Assembly: GCF_014207135.1 (NCBI RefSeq)
Contig: NZ_JACHCC010000005.1
Coordinates: 186,001-250,000, forward strand
Direction: 5' to 3'
DNA from: Pedobacter cryoconitis
Lineage (GTDB): Bacteria; Bacteroidota; Bacteroidia; Sphingobacteriales; Sphingobacteriaceae
DNA length: 64,000 nucleotides
Shown: positions 43,671-52,053 of the stretch, one piece after another
Numbering within the stretch: position 1 is the stretch's first letter
How the letters are laid out: each line of letters starts with the position of its first letter
Notes under the pieces: model-generated
Told to the model about the DNA's origin: nothing
Databases searched by the model: none
What the model saw: the letters and a program-made list of their open reading frames with translations, nothing else
Made by a program: the position numbers and the translations under genes

Positions 43671-43678
43671 TATATTTG
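43671..43678 (+). promoter_or_regulatory. -7 box of the methyltransferase operon
   Basis: TATATTTG matches TAnnTTTG, 26 bases upstream of the ATG at 43705. Confidence 0.5.
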
Positions 43679-43704
43679 CCCATTATTAAATTAAGACGGT
43701 CCTT

Positions 43705-44436
43705 ATGCAGCGAAAATGGTTTCAGTATTGGTTCAATTCTCCTTATTATCATATTCTATACAGTCAGCGGAATGATGCTGAGGCAGAGTTTTTAATTGAT
43801 AACCTGACCGCCTTTTTAAAACCTGCCCTGCATTCACGGATATTGGATATTGCCTGTGGAAGGGGCCGGCATGCTGTTTATCTGAATAAGAAGGGCTTTG
43901 ATGTTACGGGAATCGATCTTTCTGAACAGAGTATCAAGTACGCTAAACAATTTGAACAGAAATATCTTCATTTTTTTGTTCATGATATGCGTAAACTGGG
44001 CTATATCAACTATTATGATATTGCGATGAACCTGTTCACCAGTTTTGGCTATTTTGATACTGAAAAGGATCATGTCAACGCACTCAAATCTTTCAGAAAA
44101 AGTATTAAGGAAGATGGAAAAGTGGTTATTGACTATTTCAATACACAGAAAATAATCAACAATCTTACCCACCGGGAAACAAAAACGGTAGAAGGTATAG
44201 ATTTTGAGCTGCGCAAATTTGTAGCTGAAGGTAAAATCATCAAACACATTAATTTCGAACATAAGAGTAAAGCCTATGCTTTCGAAGAACGTGTTCAGGC
44301 TTTTACATTACAGGACTTTGAACGTATGTTTGAAAAAAGTGGCCTGGCCATCGTCAATATTTTTGGCAGTTATAATCTGGAACCTTTTGACGTGACCCAT
44401 TCTGACAGGTTAATACTTGTTTGTAAAAAAGTATGA
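43705..44436 (+). CDS. Class I SAM-dependent methyltransferase
   Basis: The 243 residues fit the Rossmann methyltransferase fold. The SAM loop is ILDIACGRGRHAVYLNKKG (about 51-69), followed by VTGIDLSEQSIKYAK, HDMRKL, and MNLFTSFGYF. The C-terminal strands end in a region of alternating charges. The substrate is unknown. It overlaps the next gene by four bases (ATGA), the start of a three-gene unit with a PAP2 phosphatase and a ZIP transporter. Confidence 0.82.
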   Translation: MQRKWFQYWFNSPYYHILYSQRNDAEAEFLIDNLTAFLKPALHSRILDIACGRGRHAVYLNKKGFDVTGIDLSEQSIKYAKQFEQKYLHFFVHDMRKLGYINYYDIAMNLFTSFGYFDTEKDHVNALKSFRKSIKEDGKVVIDYFNTQKIINNLTHRETKTVEGIDFELRKFVAEGKIIKHINFEHKSKAYAFEERVQAFTLQDFERMFEKSGLAIVNIFGSYNLEPFDVTHSDRLILVCKKV

Positions 44437-44996
44437 TAGAAAGCTTGCATAACTTCGATGTAGAACTCTTTCTAAGAATCCACAGAGGTCTCTCCAATGG
44501 CTTTTTAGACTGGTTTCTGCCTTTGATGCGGAACCGTTTTTTCTGGGCACCTCTCTATCTTTTTATTATTATCTTCTGCTTCAGGGAGTATAAAAAAGGC
44601 GGATGGTATATTATAGGTGGTGTATTACTGACGTTTGCATTGGGCGATCTGATTTCTTCGCGGTTTATCAAACCATTTGTATCCAGGCTAAGGCCTTGTA
44701 ATGACCCGGCCCTGGCCAATTATATTATTCACCGGGTTCCCTGTGGAAGCGGGTTCAGTTTTCCCTCTGCCCATGCAACCAATCATTTTGGCATAGCAGT
44801 ATTTCTGATTATGGTTTTCTATCCGAAATGGAAACCTATTCTTCCTATTGGTCTGGCCTGGGCATTTATTATTTCTTTTGCTCAAATCTATGTGGGCGTA
44901 CATTATCCTATTGATACCATAGCCGGAGCTGCTCTGGGTACAACTTTAGGATTTCTGGTCTCCTTACTTTATAAAAAACTACAACCAGTGCTTTAA
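44433..44996 (+). CDS. PAP2 family membrane phosphatase
   Basis: The 187 residues have about five membrane segments and the three PAP2 phosphatase motifs: RPFVSRLRPCND-like first motif (KPFVSRLRP), the second PSAHATN, and the third SFAQIYVGVHYPID. These enzymes dephosphorylate lipid phosphates such as undecaprenyl or phosphatidylglycerol phosphate at the outer face of the inner membrane. The start overlaps the methyltransferase stop (ATGA) and the next start overlaps its stop by one base. Confidence 0.85.
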   Translation: MIESLHNFDVELFLRIHRGLSNGFLDWFLPLMRNRFFWAPLYLFIIIFCFREYKKGGWYIIGGVLLTFALGDLISSRFIKPFVSRLRPCNDPALANYIIHRVPCGSGFSFPSAHATNHFGIAVFLIMVFYPKWKPILPIGLAWAFIISFAQIYVGVHYPIDTIAGAALGTTLGFLVSLLYKKLQPVL

Positions 44997-45721
44997 TGGA
45001 AATTTGGAAATTACTCGTACTATTCTTCTGTGCCTTTTTAGGAGGACTGTCTATCTTTTTAGTAAAGAGTGATAAATCACAATTTCTGAAATTGATACTG
45101 TCATTCAGTGGGGCTTATTTATTTGCCATTACGGTATTACATCTTATCCCGGATGCTTACAGCGGTCCCGATCACGCCGAAATTGGTCTTTATATATTAA
45201 TAGGTTTTCTTCTACAGGTATTTCTTGAGCAGTTTTCTGAAGGTGTAGAACATGGCCATATCCATAAACACAACGATACGCAGATCTTTCCTTATGGAAT
45301 TATGATCAGTTTATGTCTGCATGCCTTTTTAGAAGGAATGCCATTGGCTGCTGATCAGCATAACGCCTTGATTTTCGGTATTTCTCTGCACCATATCCCA
45401 GCCGCTTTTGCCCTGGCAAGCATTCTGATGCAAAACAAATTCAAACCAGCAGGAATCACCTTTTACCTGGCCGTGTTTGCGATCATGGCCCCACTGGGCT
45501 TTTGGGTAAGCCATAGTATCAGCACGGGAAGTATTGCTGGTATCGAAGTTTATTTCCATAAAATGATGGGAATTGTGATCGGAATATTTCTACATATCTC
45601 GACCACTATTTTATTTGAATCCAGTGTAGATCATAAAGTCTCCAAGCGGAAAATGATGGCCGTTTTACTGGGGATCGGCATAGCACTGATCGGATTTTAT
45701 ACTGCAGGACACAGTCATTAG
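44996..45721 (+). CDS. ZIP family metal transporter
   Basis: The 241 residues have about seven or eight membrane segments. The transport-site helices are HLIPDAYSG-like in segment 2, LHAFLEGMPLA in segment 4 and LHHIPAAFALASIL in segment 5, typical of ZIP zinc/iron importers. The variable loop carries EGVEHGHIHKHND, a His-rich metal-sensing or binding stretch. It closes the operon; its stop overlaps that of the converging MarR gene by four bases. Confidence 0.85.
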   Translation: MEIWKLLVLFFCAFLGGLSIFLVKSDKSQFLKLILSFSGAYLFAITVLHLIPDAYSGPDHAEIGLYILIGFLLQVFLEQFSEGVEHGHIHKHNDTQIFPYGIMISLCLHAFLEGMPLAADQHNALIFGISLHHIPAAFALASILMQNKFKPAGITFYLAVFAIMAPLGFWVSHSISTGSIAGIEVYFHKMMGIVIGIFLHISTTILFESSVDHKVSKRKMMAVLLGIGIALIGFYTAGHSH

Positions 45722-46182
45722 AGATCCGGATGGCTGCCCCTGGCTTTTTCCAGTAAAAGGATCAGCTGTTTTGCTTCTTCAGTATTGAGGTTACAGGACA
45801 GAATACCTGATAAATCCATTTCCCGGTCCATCCTTTTTAACAGGGCCTGGCCCTTCTCATTAATCATAATATCTACTGCCCGTTTGTCATAAGGATTAAT
45901 CTGTTTGTCTACCAGATCCTTCTGTACCAGACGGTCCACAATCCTGGAAGCATCGCACATTTTATCCAGCATTCTGGATTTCAGCAAATTGATAGTTGAA
46001 GGATCAGGATGCTGACCACGCAATATTCTCAATACGTTAAACTGCTGATTGGTAATCTCATAAAGAGAAACGGCCTGTTTCATCTGCTCATTGCACCAGT
46101 TGTGTGTAAAGGCGACATTAACCATGGCCTCATGAAACGCACTTTCGTAACGGGGGGCCTTATTTTCTTTCTGCAAAGACAT
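45718..46182 (-). CDS. MarR family transcriptional regulator
   Basis: The 154 residues fit the MarR winged-helix fold: ITNQQFNVLRILRGQHPDPSTINLLKSRMLDKMCDASRIVDRLVQKDLVDKQINPYDKRAVDIMINEKG in order (recognition helix then the wing DKRAVDI). It probably binds DNA as a dimer and answers to a small molecule or redox signal. It is in the same direction as the DUF5522 gene and starts seven bases after it. The converging ZIP gene overlaps by four bases. Confidence 0.85.
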   Translation of the reverse strand: MSLQKENKAPRYESAFHEAMVNVAFTHNWCNEQMKQAVSLYEITNQQFNVLRILRGQHPDPSTINLLKSRMLDKMCDASRIVDRLVQKDLVDKQINPYDKRAVDIMINEKGQALLKRMDREMDLSGILSCNLNTEEAKQLILLLEKARGSHPDL

Positions 46183-46189
46183 CTCTTCT

Positions 46190-46360
46190 TTAATTTTCTT
46201 TGGTTAAATTGGGTTCATTATCATCATTCTTTTTTTTACCATATTTCCAGGGACAATGCTTACAGCCATTTTTACAGCAGTATCCCCTTTTCAGATGATA
46301 AGCCTCTGTAAAGACCATAAGCCCTTGTTCATTAAAATAGAAATCGGCATCCTGTTCCAT
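46190..46360 (-). CDS. DUF5522 small cysteine-rich protein
   Basis: A 56-residue frame reads MEQDADFYFNEQGLMVFTEA, followed by YHLKRGYCCKNGCKHCPWKYG and an acidic-basic tail. The YHLKRGYCCxNGCxHCP core with five cysteines is the DUF5522 signature, a small probable metal-binding protein common in Bacteroidota. Its ATG overlaps the stop of the upstream MBL gene by one base (TGATG), so translation is coupled. The function is unknown. Confidence 0.82.
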   Translation of the reverse strand: MEQDADFYFNEQGLMVFTEAYHLKRGYCCKNGCKHCPWKYGKKKNDDNEPNLTKEN

Positions 46361-47301
46361 CAGTTAAGCAATTTAACAGTTAAAATGTTTGAATAATAAC
46401 TTTTTAGCTGAATTCCACTCCCATGTGTAGTCCAGATCTCTTTAGGTTTCACCTGATCAATGGTATAAATGATATCATCCCAGTCGACATGATCAGATAT
46501 ATACATTTGCAGCTCATTATTATTTTGTAAATGTTTCCATCCCGTAGCAAAAATCCTGATCACATTGACAGCCTTGATATAACTCCGGTAAACCAAAGGG
46601 GGAACCAGGTAAATCATATCAGTTTTATTATTTTTCATTACTTTCCGGTCATAGACTTCGTATTTCCCCATATCAATCCCCATTTGCTCGTAAATTTTCA
46701 CAAAAGGAAGTATACTATGATGAACCAGGATCCTTCGCTGTGGACAAAGATCACTGATCAGTTTAATCAGCCGCTGACTTTTCCCCAAAGCATAAGCACC
46801 AAGCATAATATTACTGCTGGTCGTGTTCAGCTTCTGAATCTCTCCTGTCACATCAGGATGTTTGGTATCGGGATTTGCAAAAGTTGTTTCGGTAATCAAA
46901 ACATCAGCCTGTACAAATTCAATGGGCTCACATGTCGTATCAGGCTGTAGCTTATAATCTCCTGTATACAGGTATTTAATCCCCTGATATTCCATCAGCA
47001 CCAGGGCCGAACCCAATATATGCCCAGCCGGGATAAAACTAATCTTTACCCCGTTCAGGATAAAAGTCTGATGAAAGGCATAAAGATGAAATTCACCTCC
47101 TGCAAATTTCTTATAACGCTGCAACATGAACAACGAGGTTGCTTCAGTACAATATACATTCAAATTACCACCGACCGCATGATCACCATGTGCATGTGAG
47201 ATTACCGCATCTTTTACCATCTCCTTTGGGTCAAGGTAAAAATTACCGTAAGCGCAATACAGTCCAATTTTAGTTGGCACTAAAAAATCCTCTAATATCA
47301 T
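46360..47301 (-). CDS. Metallo-beta-lactamase-fold exonuclease-like protein
   Basis: The 313 residues fit the MBL/beta-CASP-type family that includes the ligase-associated DNA exonucleases. HAHGDHAVGG is the metal motif (about 36-45), later AGHILGSALVLMEYQG, YTGDYK and the C-terminal DHVDWDDI and THGSG. No ATP-dependent DNA ligase lies next to it, so the pairing seen in some genomes is missing. It follows coaE with no gap (47302/47301) and is coupled to DUF5522 by TGATG. Confidence 0.78.
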   Translation of the reverse strand: MILEDFLVPTKIGLYCAYGNFYLDPKEMVKDAVISHAHGDHAVGGNLNVYCTEATSLFMLQRYKKFAGGEFHLYAFHQTFILNGVKISFIPAGHILGSALVLMEYQGIKYLYTGDYKLQPDTTCEPIEFVQADVLITETTFANPDTKHPDVTGEIQKLNTTSSNIMLGAYALGKSQRLIKLISDLCPQRRILVHHSILPFVKIYEQMGIDMGKYEVYDRKVMKNNKTDMIYLVPPLVYRSYIKAVNVIRIFATGWKHLQNNNELQMYISDHVDWDDIIYTIDQVKPKEIWTTHGSGIQLKSYYSNILTVKLLN

Positions 47302-47895
47302 TTATTTTGTAAGGTTTATAAATTGACGGTGTAACTCCAATACCTGGAGAATTACCGGTTGGCTTTCTTCATTTCTGATTAGAAAATCAGCCATTTTAAT
47401 CTTTTCTTCATCACCGAGCTGTTTGTCCATCCTCGCTTCTACCTCTGCCCTGCTCGCTCCGTCCCGTTCCATGACACGTTGTATCTTAACTTCTTTAGGT
47501 GCCGTAACCAGAATATTTTTATCACATAACCGGTAAGAGCCGCTCTCAAATAATAAGGCCGCTTCTTTTAGGGTATAGGGAACATCAGCAGAAATGGTTT
47601 CTTCCCAGGTATCAAATGCCCTGAAAACAGCAGGATGAACCAAAGCATTAAGTTTCGCCAGTTCTTCTTTGTTATTGAATACGATTCCGGCGATATGTTT
47701 GTTATTCAATTTTCCACCGGTATAACTCTCCTCTCCGAATGTCTTGCTGATCCCTTCCATCAATACCGGATCAGTGACCATAATTTCTTTGGCCACAGTA
47801 TCTGCATAAAACACGGGGATACCTAATGTTTCAAATATTCTGCAAACAGTACTTTTACCGCTTCCAATACCCCCTGTGATTCCTATCTTCAGCAT
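47302..47895 (-). CDS. coaE: Dephospho-CoA kinase
   Basis: CoaE phosphorylates dephospho-CoA, the last step of CoA synthesis. The 197 residues start with the P-loop KIGITGGIGSGKSTVCRIF and show YADTVAKEIM, the lid region ALLFESGSYRLCDK and MERDGASRAEVEARM. It overlaps the YbbR gene stop by one base and continues directly into the MBL gene. Confidence 0.93.
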   Translation of the reverse strand: MLKIGITGGIGSGKSTVCRIFETLGIPVFYADTVAKEIMVTDPVLMEGISKTFGEESYTGGKLNNKHIAGIVFNNKEELAKLNALVHPAVFRAFDTWEETISADVPYTLKEAALLFESGSYRLCDKNILVTAPKEVKIQRVMERDGASRAEVEARMDKQLGDEEKIKMADFLIRNEESQPVILQVLELHRQFINLTK

Positions 47896-48842
47896 TATTT
47901 TTCTATAATAAAATCAATTTTCACCGGATCGACTTTCACTTTCCTGCAATAATCAGGAAAACGCATCAGCTTAACAGTTAACTGTCCATGGTGTCTTAAT
48001 TTCCATTCATTCAGATCCACTACCGCTTCAATAAAATCTTCATTAACCTGTTGATAGCTGGACAGGGCAACCATAAAAGTGATCTTTATTTTTTTAGGAT
48101 AAAGCTTCACATTATAATACTCATTATTATTGATAACCTTCAGTGGTACTTCCAGTGTTTTCTCTGTAAACTCATCGACCGGTAATTTAACTTCAACATT
48201 CCCCGGAAATATATTTACATTCTTCAGGACATTTTGTTTCATGGCCACTCTGGTGACAGCAGGGTACTGCATATCATGCAAAGTCAGGGTATCGGTCTTC
48301 CACTCCTCAATTTTTTCCAGTTCTTCCTGCGGGCCAGATACAGTTACGTAATCGGGTGTACATTGTATCCGATCAGAAATGCCAAACTGTTTAACAAAAG
48401 TAAGGTTAGAAACGAGCTTAACAGGAACTCTTTTCACTGTCCTTTTAGAAAAATCGAAATACAGGGTATCTGGTCTTACAGAGATAATTTTCTGCGAAGT
48501 CTCCAGTTGATTATTTACACTGTATAACTGCTCTGAGAAAAGAACAAAATTCCTGTTATTCAGTTTATCCAGGTTAATATTAATAGATTGTGGATTTACA
48601 CGTAAACGCGCAAATAATAGTTGCCAGCCAGTTCCTTCCACCAGTAGATCCACCGTATCAGACTGCAGTGGATGAAAGGCTTTTTTCTGAGGAAAATTCT
48701 TATATATCAGGACAGTTTTGGCCGTATAAACATATTTATTGTTCAACGCCAGAAACAGCCATCCTGCAATTGCCAGAAGCACACAGGTGATCAAAACCAA
48801 AAAGCGCTTTCGCTCTATTTTTGTAAGTTTTATGAATGGCAT
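47895..48842 (-). CDS. YbbR-like domain membrane protein
   Basis: The 315 residues have one N-terminal membrane segment (about 14-32, FLVLITCVLLAIAGWLFLAL) followed by an extracytoplasmic region of YbbR-type beta domains. The repeat blocks around VKLVSNLTFVKQFGI, VTVSGPQEELEKI and PLKVINNNEYYNVKLYPKKI are typical. In Firmicutes such proteins (CdaR) regulate a diadenylate cyclase; no cyclase gene is next to this one. It is the first gene after the yajC terminator and leads to coaE. Confidence 0.78.
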   Translation of the reverse strand: MPFIKLTKIERKRFLVLITCVLLAIAGWLFLALNNKYVYTAKTVLIYKNFPQKKAFHPLQSDTVDLLVEGTGWQLLFARLRVNPQSININLDKLNNRNFVLFSEQLYSVNNQLETSQKIISVRPDTLYFDFSKRTVKRVPVKLVSNLTFVKQFGISDRIQCTPDYVTVSGPQEELEKIEEWKTDTLTLHDMQYPAVTRVAMKQNVLKNVNIFPGNVEVKLPVDEFTEKTLEVPLKVINNNEYYNVKLYPKKIKITFMVALSSYQQVNEDFIEAVVDLNEWKLRHHGQLTVKLMRFPDYCRKVKVDPVKIDFIIEK

Positions 48843-48857
48843 GGCCTAAAGTTAAAA

Positions 48858-48889
48858 CAAAAAAGCCGCACCAGGTAATGGAGCGGCTT
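48858..48889 (-). terminator. Terminator downstream of yajC
   Basis: AAGCCGC (48863-48869) pairs with GCGGCTT (48883-48889), with six T following on the minus strand. It lies beyond the MITE-like element, so transcripts of yajC run through that element before ending. Confidence 0.75.
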
Positions 48890-48911
48890 AGAATATCTGT
48901 TAACGAACTAA

Positions 48912-49070
48912 GAGCTTGTTTAAAATTCATCTGCTCATTTGTTTTTGCTTCTTTTTAGCTGCAACCTCGTCTTATTCATTTCAGGTAGGAAGGCTACCAG
49001 AAATAAATAATCCTTGTTTCGCTTAAAAATAAGCTATAAACAATTTGAGGATCTAAATTTAAACAGGCTC
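48912..49070. mobile_element. MITE-like element at the 3' end of yajC
   Basis: The left end GAGCTTGTTTAAAATT (from 48912) and the right end read inwards GAGCCTGTTTAAATTT (from 49070) form imperfect terminal inverted repeats, 14 of the first 16 bases matching. The 159 bp between have no open frame of note. The copy is flanked by TAA on both sides (48909-48911 and 49071-49073), a 3 bp target duplication of the TNA type known for IS5-group (IS1031-like) transposases. The right outer base supplies the third base of the yajC stop codon (TAG). Confidence 0.65.
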
Positions 49071-49393
49071 TAAGCTTTAGGCAATTCAGTCGATGCTTTA
49101 GTAGCATCCAGGGAGATTGCAGACTTATCAAAACGGATTTTAGTACCGCCTTCAACTTCAATTAAGAAAGTAAGCTCATTCATATCAATGATTTTACCGT
49201 GTATTCCTGCTGTAGTAACCACTTTGTCACCTTTTTTCAAATCAGCTACTAATTTCTTGTGGTCCTTAGCTTTTTTAACTTGTGGTCTGATCATGAAGAA
49301 ATAGAAAACTACCATGATTAATACCATTGGAACCAGGGTACTTAACATACTGCCGCCACCTGCAGCTCCATCTAAAATTACTGTTAATGTCAT
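49070..49393 (-). CDS. yajC: Preprotein translocase subunit YajC
   Basis: YajC is a small partner of SecDF in the inner membrane. The 107 residues have one membrane segment (about 17-38, ending FYFFMIRPQ), and KKAKDHKKLVADLKKGDKVVTTAGIHGKI follows, both typical. The stop codon TAG takes its last base from the adjoining MITE-like element, so the ancestral end may have been slightly different. It lies between DUF1573 and that element in the gdh-nusB run. Confidence 0.92.
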   Translation of the reverse strand: MTLTVILDGAAGGGSMLSTLVPMVLIMVVFYFFMIRPQVKKAKDHKKLVADLKKGDKVVTTAGIHGKIIDMNELTFLIEVEGGTKIRFDKSAISLDATKASTELPKA

Positions 49394-49412
49394 ATTGTTG
49401 TGTATTATTTAA

Positions 49413-49856
49413 TTATTTTTTTCCCAGAACCTCACCAATCAGGTGAACTTCTGATGTTGAAGGATTACCATTTGAGGTAACTGTCACTATTTTATCCTGC
49501 ATTCCCATTTTACCCGCACTGTTAAATACGACTTTAATCACGCCTTCTGCCCCTGGTTTAATTGGTTCATTAGGTTTTTCAGGAATTGTACAACCACAGG
49601 TTGCTGTTGCATTGGTAATAATCAAAGGGGTTTTTCCTGTATTTTTGAATTTGAAATCATAATGTACAGATTCTCCCTGAGTGATTTTACCGAAGTTGTA
49701 CATCCCATTCTCAAAACTAAGTACTGGTGCATCAGGAGAAGCTACAACTGTGTTAGCAGCTTTTGCCGTACTATCAGCTCCAGGTTGAGTAGATTTTGTT
49801 TGTTGGCAGGCAGCCAGTGAAGCTGCAGCAAATGCAATTAAAAATATCCTTTTCAT
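49413..49856 (-). CDS. DUF1573 family lipoprotein
   Basis: The 147 residues start with a lipoprotein signal (LAAC lipobox, Cys17). The DUF1573 domain follows: FNFGKITQGESVHYDFKFKNTGKTPLIITNATATCGCTIPEKPNEPIKPG in separate blocks (here MYNFGKI). This immunoglobulin-like domain is common in Bacteroidota envelope proteins; its function is unknown. It lies 13 bases after nusB and 19 bases before yajC, all on the minus strand. Confidence 0.88.
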   Translation of the reverse strand: MKRIFLIAFAAASLAACQQTKSTQPGADSTAKAANTVVASPDAPVLSFENGMYNFGKITQGESVHYDFKFKNTGKTPLIITNATATCGCTIPEKPNEPIKPGAEGVIKVVFNSAGKMGMQDKIVTVTSNGNPSTSEVHLIGEVLGKK

Positions 49857-49869
49857 TAATTATATTTTT

Positions 49870-50820
49870 TTATTCTTCAATTAATCCGCGACCGATTTTC
49901 TTGATACTATTAGTACGTTTTAAATCGCCTAAAATTTTGTCCAAGATACCGTTAATAAATGAATTACTTTTAGGTGTACTGTAATCTTTTGATAAATCAA
50001 GATATTCATTAATAGTTACTTTCACCGGAATTGACGGAAAGTTCATCAGCTCACAGATTGCCATTTTCATCAGGATCGTATCCATTAAGGCAATACGCTC
50101 TGATTCCCAGTTTTTAGTACGCTCAGCTATTAATGCCTGGTACTCTGTGTTATTCTTAAGCGTATAGATAAACAGATCTTCCACAAACTTACTATCCTCT
50201 TTCCAGTCTGCACTGATAGGTGTCAGTTTATTTTTGAACGGGTCTTCCGAGGTAAAGTTTTTCAGTGTTTTAGCAACCATACCCTGCATAACTTCTTTAT
50301 CAACCGGCCAGTTAATAAATTTATCTTCAAAGGCCTGGATAATATTCTGGCTTTTAAGGATGATCTTTCTGAAGATAAATTTGATAATCTCTTTTGATCC
50401 TTCCAGACTTTCATCTGAATCATTCAGATAAGCAGTATACTCAGGTGTTGATTTCAGTTTATTGTAGATCGTTCTGATGAACTCAGGATCTGCATGCCAG
50501 TTAATCTGGTATTTGTTTACAGCCGATTTAAATTCAGGGTTTTCCTGCAGCATAATAATGAATTTATTACGCAGCAATTTTTTGTTGGGATTTAAATCCT
50601 CAGCAGTCGGAAAGTGCTTATTTGCTCTTTCAGTTGCATCGACTAAAGTGTATTCCGTAATTTCAGAAAGTAATGCCAGCATTCTGACATACATTTCATA
50701 AACATTATCAATACTGTGCATCAATTCTTTCTTTGCAGAAAGTAGATCCTTTTTGTCTGTCATTTGCCACGCAAAAATGTTTTGCAGGACTTTAATTCTT
50801 AGGTGCCTTCTATTTAACAT
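49870..50820 (-). CDS. nusB: Transcription antitermination factor NusB, long form
   Basis: NusB with S10 binds the boxA RNA of rRNA operons. The protein is 316 residues, about twice the usual length. The conserved NusB C-terminal half shows ERIALMDTILMKMAICELMNFPSIPVKVTINEYLDLSKDYSTPKSNSFINGILDKI in order. The N-terminus MLNRRHLRIKVLQNIFAW holds the NusB start helix. Between them lies an inserted helical region rich in Lys and Glu. This long form is usual in Bacteroidota. It starts 33 bases after the dehydrogenase gene. Confidence 0.9.
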   Translation of the reverse strand: MLNRRHLRIKVLQNIFAWQMTDKKDLLSAKKELMHSIDNVYEMYVRMLALLSEITEYTLVDATERANKHFPTAEDLNPNKKLLRNKFIIMLQENPEFKSAVNKYQINWHADPEFIRTIYNKLKSTPEYTAYLNDSDESLEGSKEIIKFIFRKIILKSQNIIQAFEDKFINWPVDKEVMQGMVAKTLKNFTSEDPFKNKLTPISADWKEDSKFVEDLFIYTLKNNTEYQALIAERTKNWESERIALMDTILMKMAICELMNFPSIPVKVTINEYLDLSKDYSTPKSNSFINGILDKILGDLKRTNSIKKIGRGLIEE

Positions 50821-50853
50821 GAATGTAAGAACGAGTTGGTAATTTACCGGTTA

Positions 50854-51942
50854 TTAAAATGATGATTTTATTTTTTTGATGTCTATTATTCTTTGTTCTG
50901 CAATCCTGTTTGCGGCAAGGATTGTAGGTATATTTTCTGCTTTGGATAACTTGATTACGTTACGTGTAGCATCATAGATATTCTCTGTCAGCTGCATAGT
51001 ACGTTTTCTGCCGAAACCAGTCAGTTCCGAGTAACAGTTAATCAATCCACCTGCATTAATCAGGTAATCCGGTGCAAAAAGGATATTTTTTTCCAGCAGC
51101 AGTTTACCGTGTACCTGCTCATCGGCCAGCTGATTATTAGCAGAACCCGCAATAATCGCAAATTTCATTCTTGGGATAGTCCTGTCATTGACTGTTGCAC
51201 CCAGTGCACAAGGCGCATAAATATCCACATCCAGACCGAATACTTTATCAGCCTCCACAGGTTTTGCCTTATATTTTCTTGCTACGTGCTGCAAACGTTC
51301 TTCGTTAATATCACTGATAAAAACTTCTACGTTTTCATTTCTCAGTAACTGTACCAGTTGTTCTCCAACATTACCGATCCCCTGTACTACCACAGAACGT
51401 CCGGCTAGCATGTCCGTACCAAAAACATCTTTAACACAAGCCTTTATACCCAGAAAAACACCTTTAGCTGTAGTCGGGGAAGGATCTCCCATACCACCAA
51501 TGGATTCAGGAACCCCGGTTACATGTTTGGTTTCCATACTGATGTACTCCATATCTTTGGTTGTCGTACCCACATCCTCGGCTGTGATAAACTCCCCGTT
51601 CAGATTTTGGATGAAACGACCAAAACTACGCATCATCGCTTCAGATTTCCCTTTGCGGGAGTCGCCGATGATGACAGCTTTACCGCCACCCAGGTTAAGC
51701 CCGGTGATAGCTGCTTTATAGGTCATACTTCTCGATAACCGCAGAACATCTTCCAATGCTTCGGTTTCTGTAGCATAACTCCACATCCTTGTTCCCCCCA
51801 AAGCGGGCCCCAATGTAGTGTTATGTATCGCAATAATGGCTTTTAAGCCAGTATCAGGGTCATTGCAAAAAACAACTTTTTTGTGTCCTAAAGCACTTAG
51901 TTGATCTAAAATTGAGGTTACCGCAGAACTATTACCAGACAT
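50854..51942 (-). CDS. Leu/Glu/Phe/Val-type amino-acid dehydrogenase
   Basis: The 362 residues fit the NAD-dependent amino-acid dehydrogenases of the leucine/phenylalanine type. TRMWSYATETEALEDVLRLSRSMTYKAAITGLNLGGGKAVIIGD (in blocks) holds the substrate and catalytic lysines. The nucleotide loop is VVQGIGNVGEQLVQLL. It should deaminate a branched or aromatic amino acid reversibly; which one cannot be told, though the context of an HMG-CoA lyase elsewhere in the window fits branched-chain use. A -7 box TAGTTTTG lies 26 bases upstream. Confidence 0.85.
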   Translation of the reverse strand: MSGNSSAVTSILDQLSALGHKKVVFCNDPDTGLKAIIAIHNTTLGPALGGTRMWSYATETEALEDVLRLSRSMTYKAAITGLNLGGGKAVIIGDSRKGKSEAMMRSFGRFIQNLNGEFITAEDVGTTTKDMEYISMETKHVTGVPESIGGMGDPSPTTAKGVFLGIKACVKDVFGTDMLAGRSVVVQGIGNVGEQLVQLLRNENVEVFISDINEERLQHVARKYKAKPVEADKVFGLDVDIYAPCALGATVNDRTIPRMKFAIIAGSANNQLADEQVHGKLLLEKNILFAPDYLINAGGLINCYSELTGFGRKRTMQLTENIYDATRNVIKLSKAENIPTILAANRIAEQRIIDIKKIKSSF

Positions 51943-51967
51943 AAGATTTCGTTTATCAGACAGCTCG

Positions 51968-51975
51968 CAAAACTA
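51968..51975 (-). promoter_or_regulatory. -7 box of the amino-acid dehydrogenase gene
   Basis: TAGTTTTG on the minus strand matches TAnnTTTG, 25 bases upstream of the ATG at 51942. Confidence 0.5.
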
Positions 51976-52053
51976 AGGATAAAAAACATTATTTACATTG
52001 TTTTAACCAAACAGTTTTCAAAAATCAGGTGCAATTGGCTAACTTTACACCAC

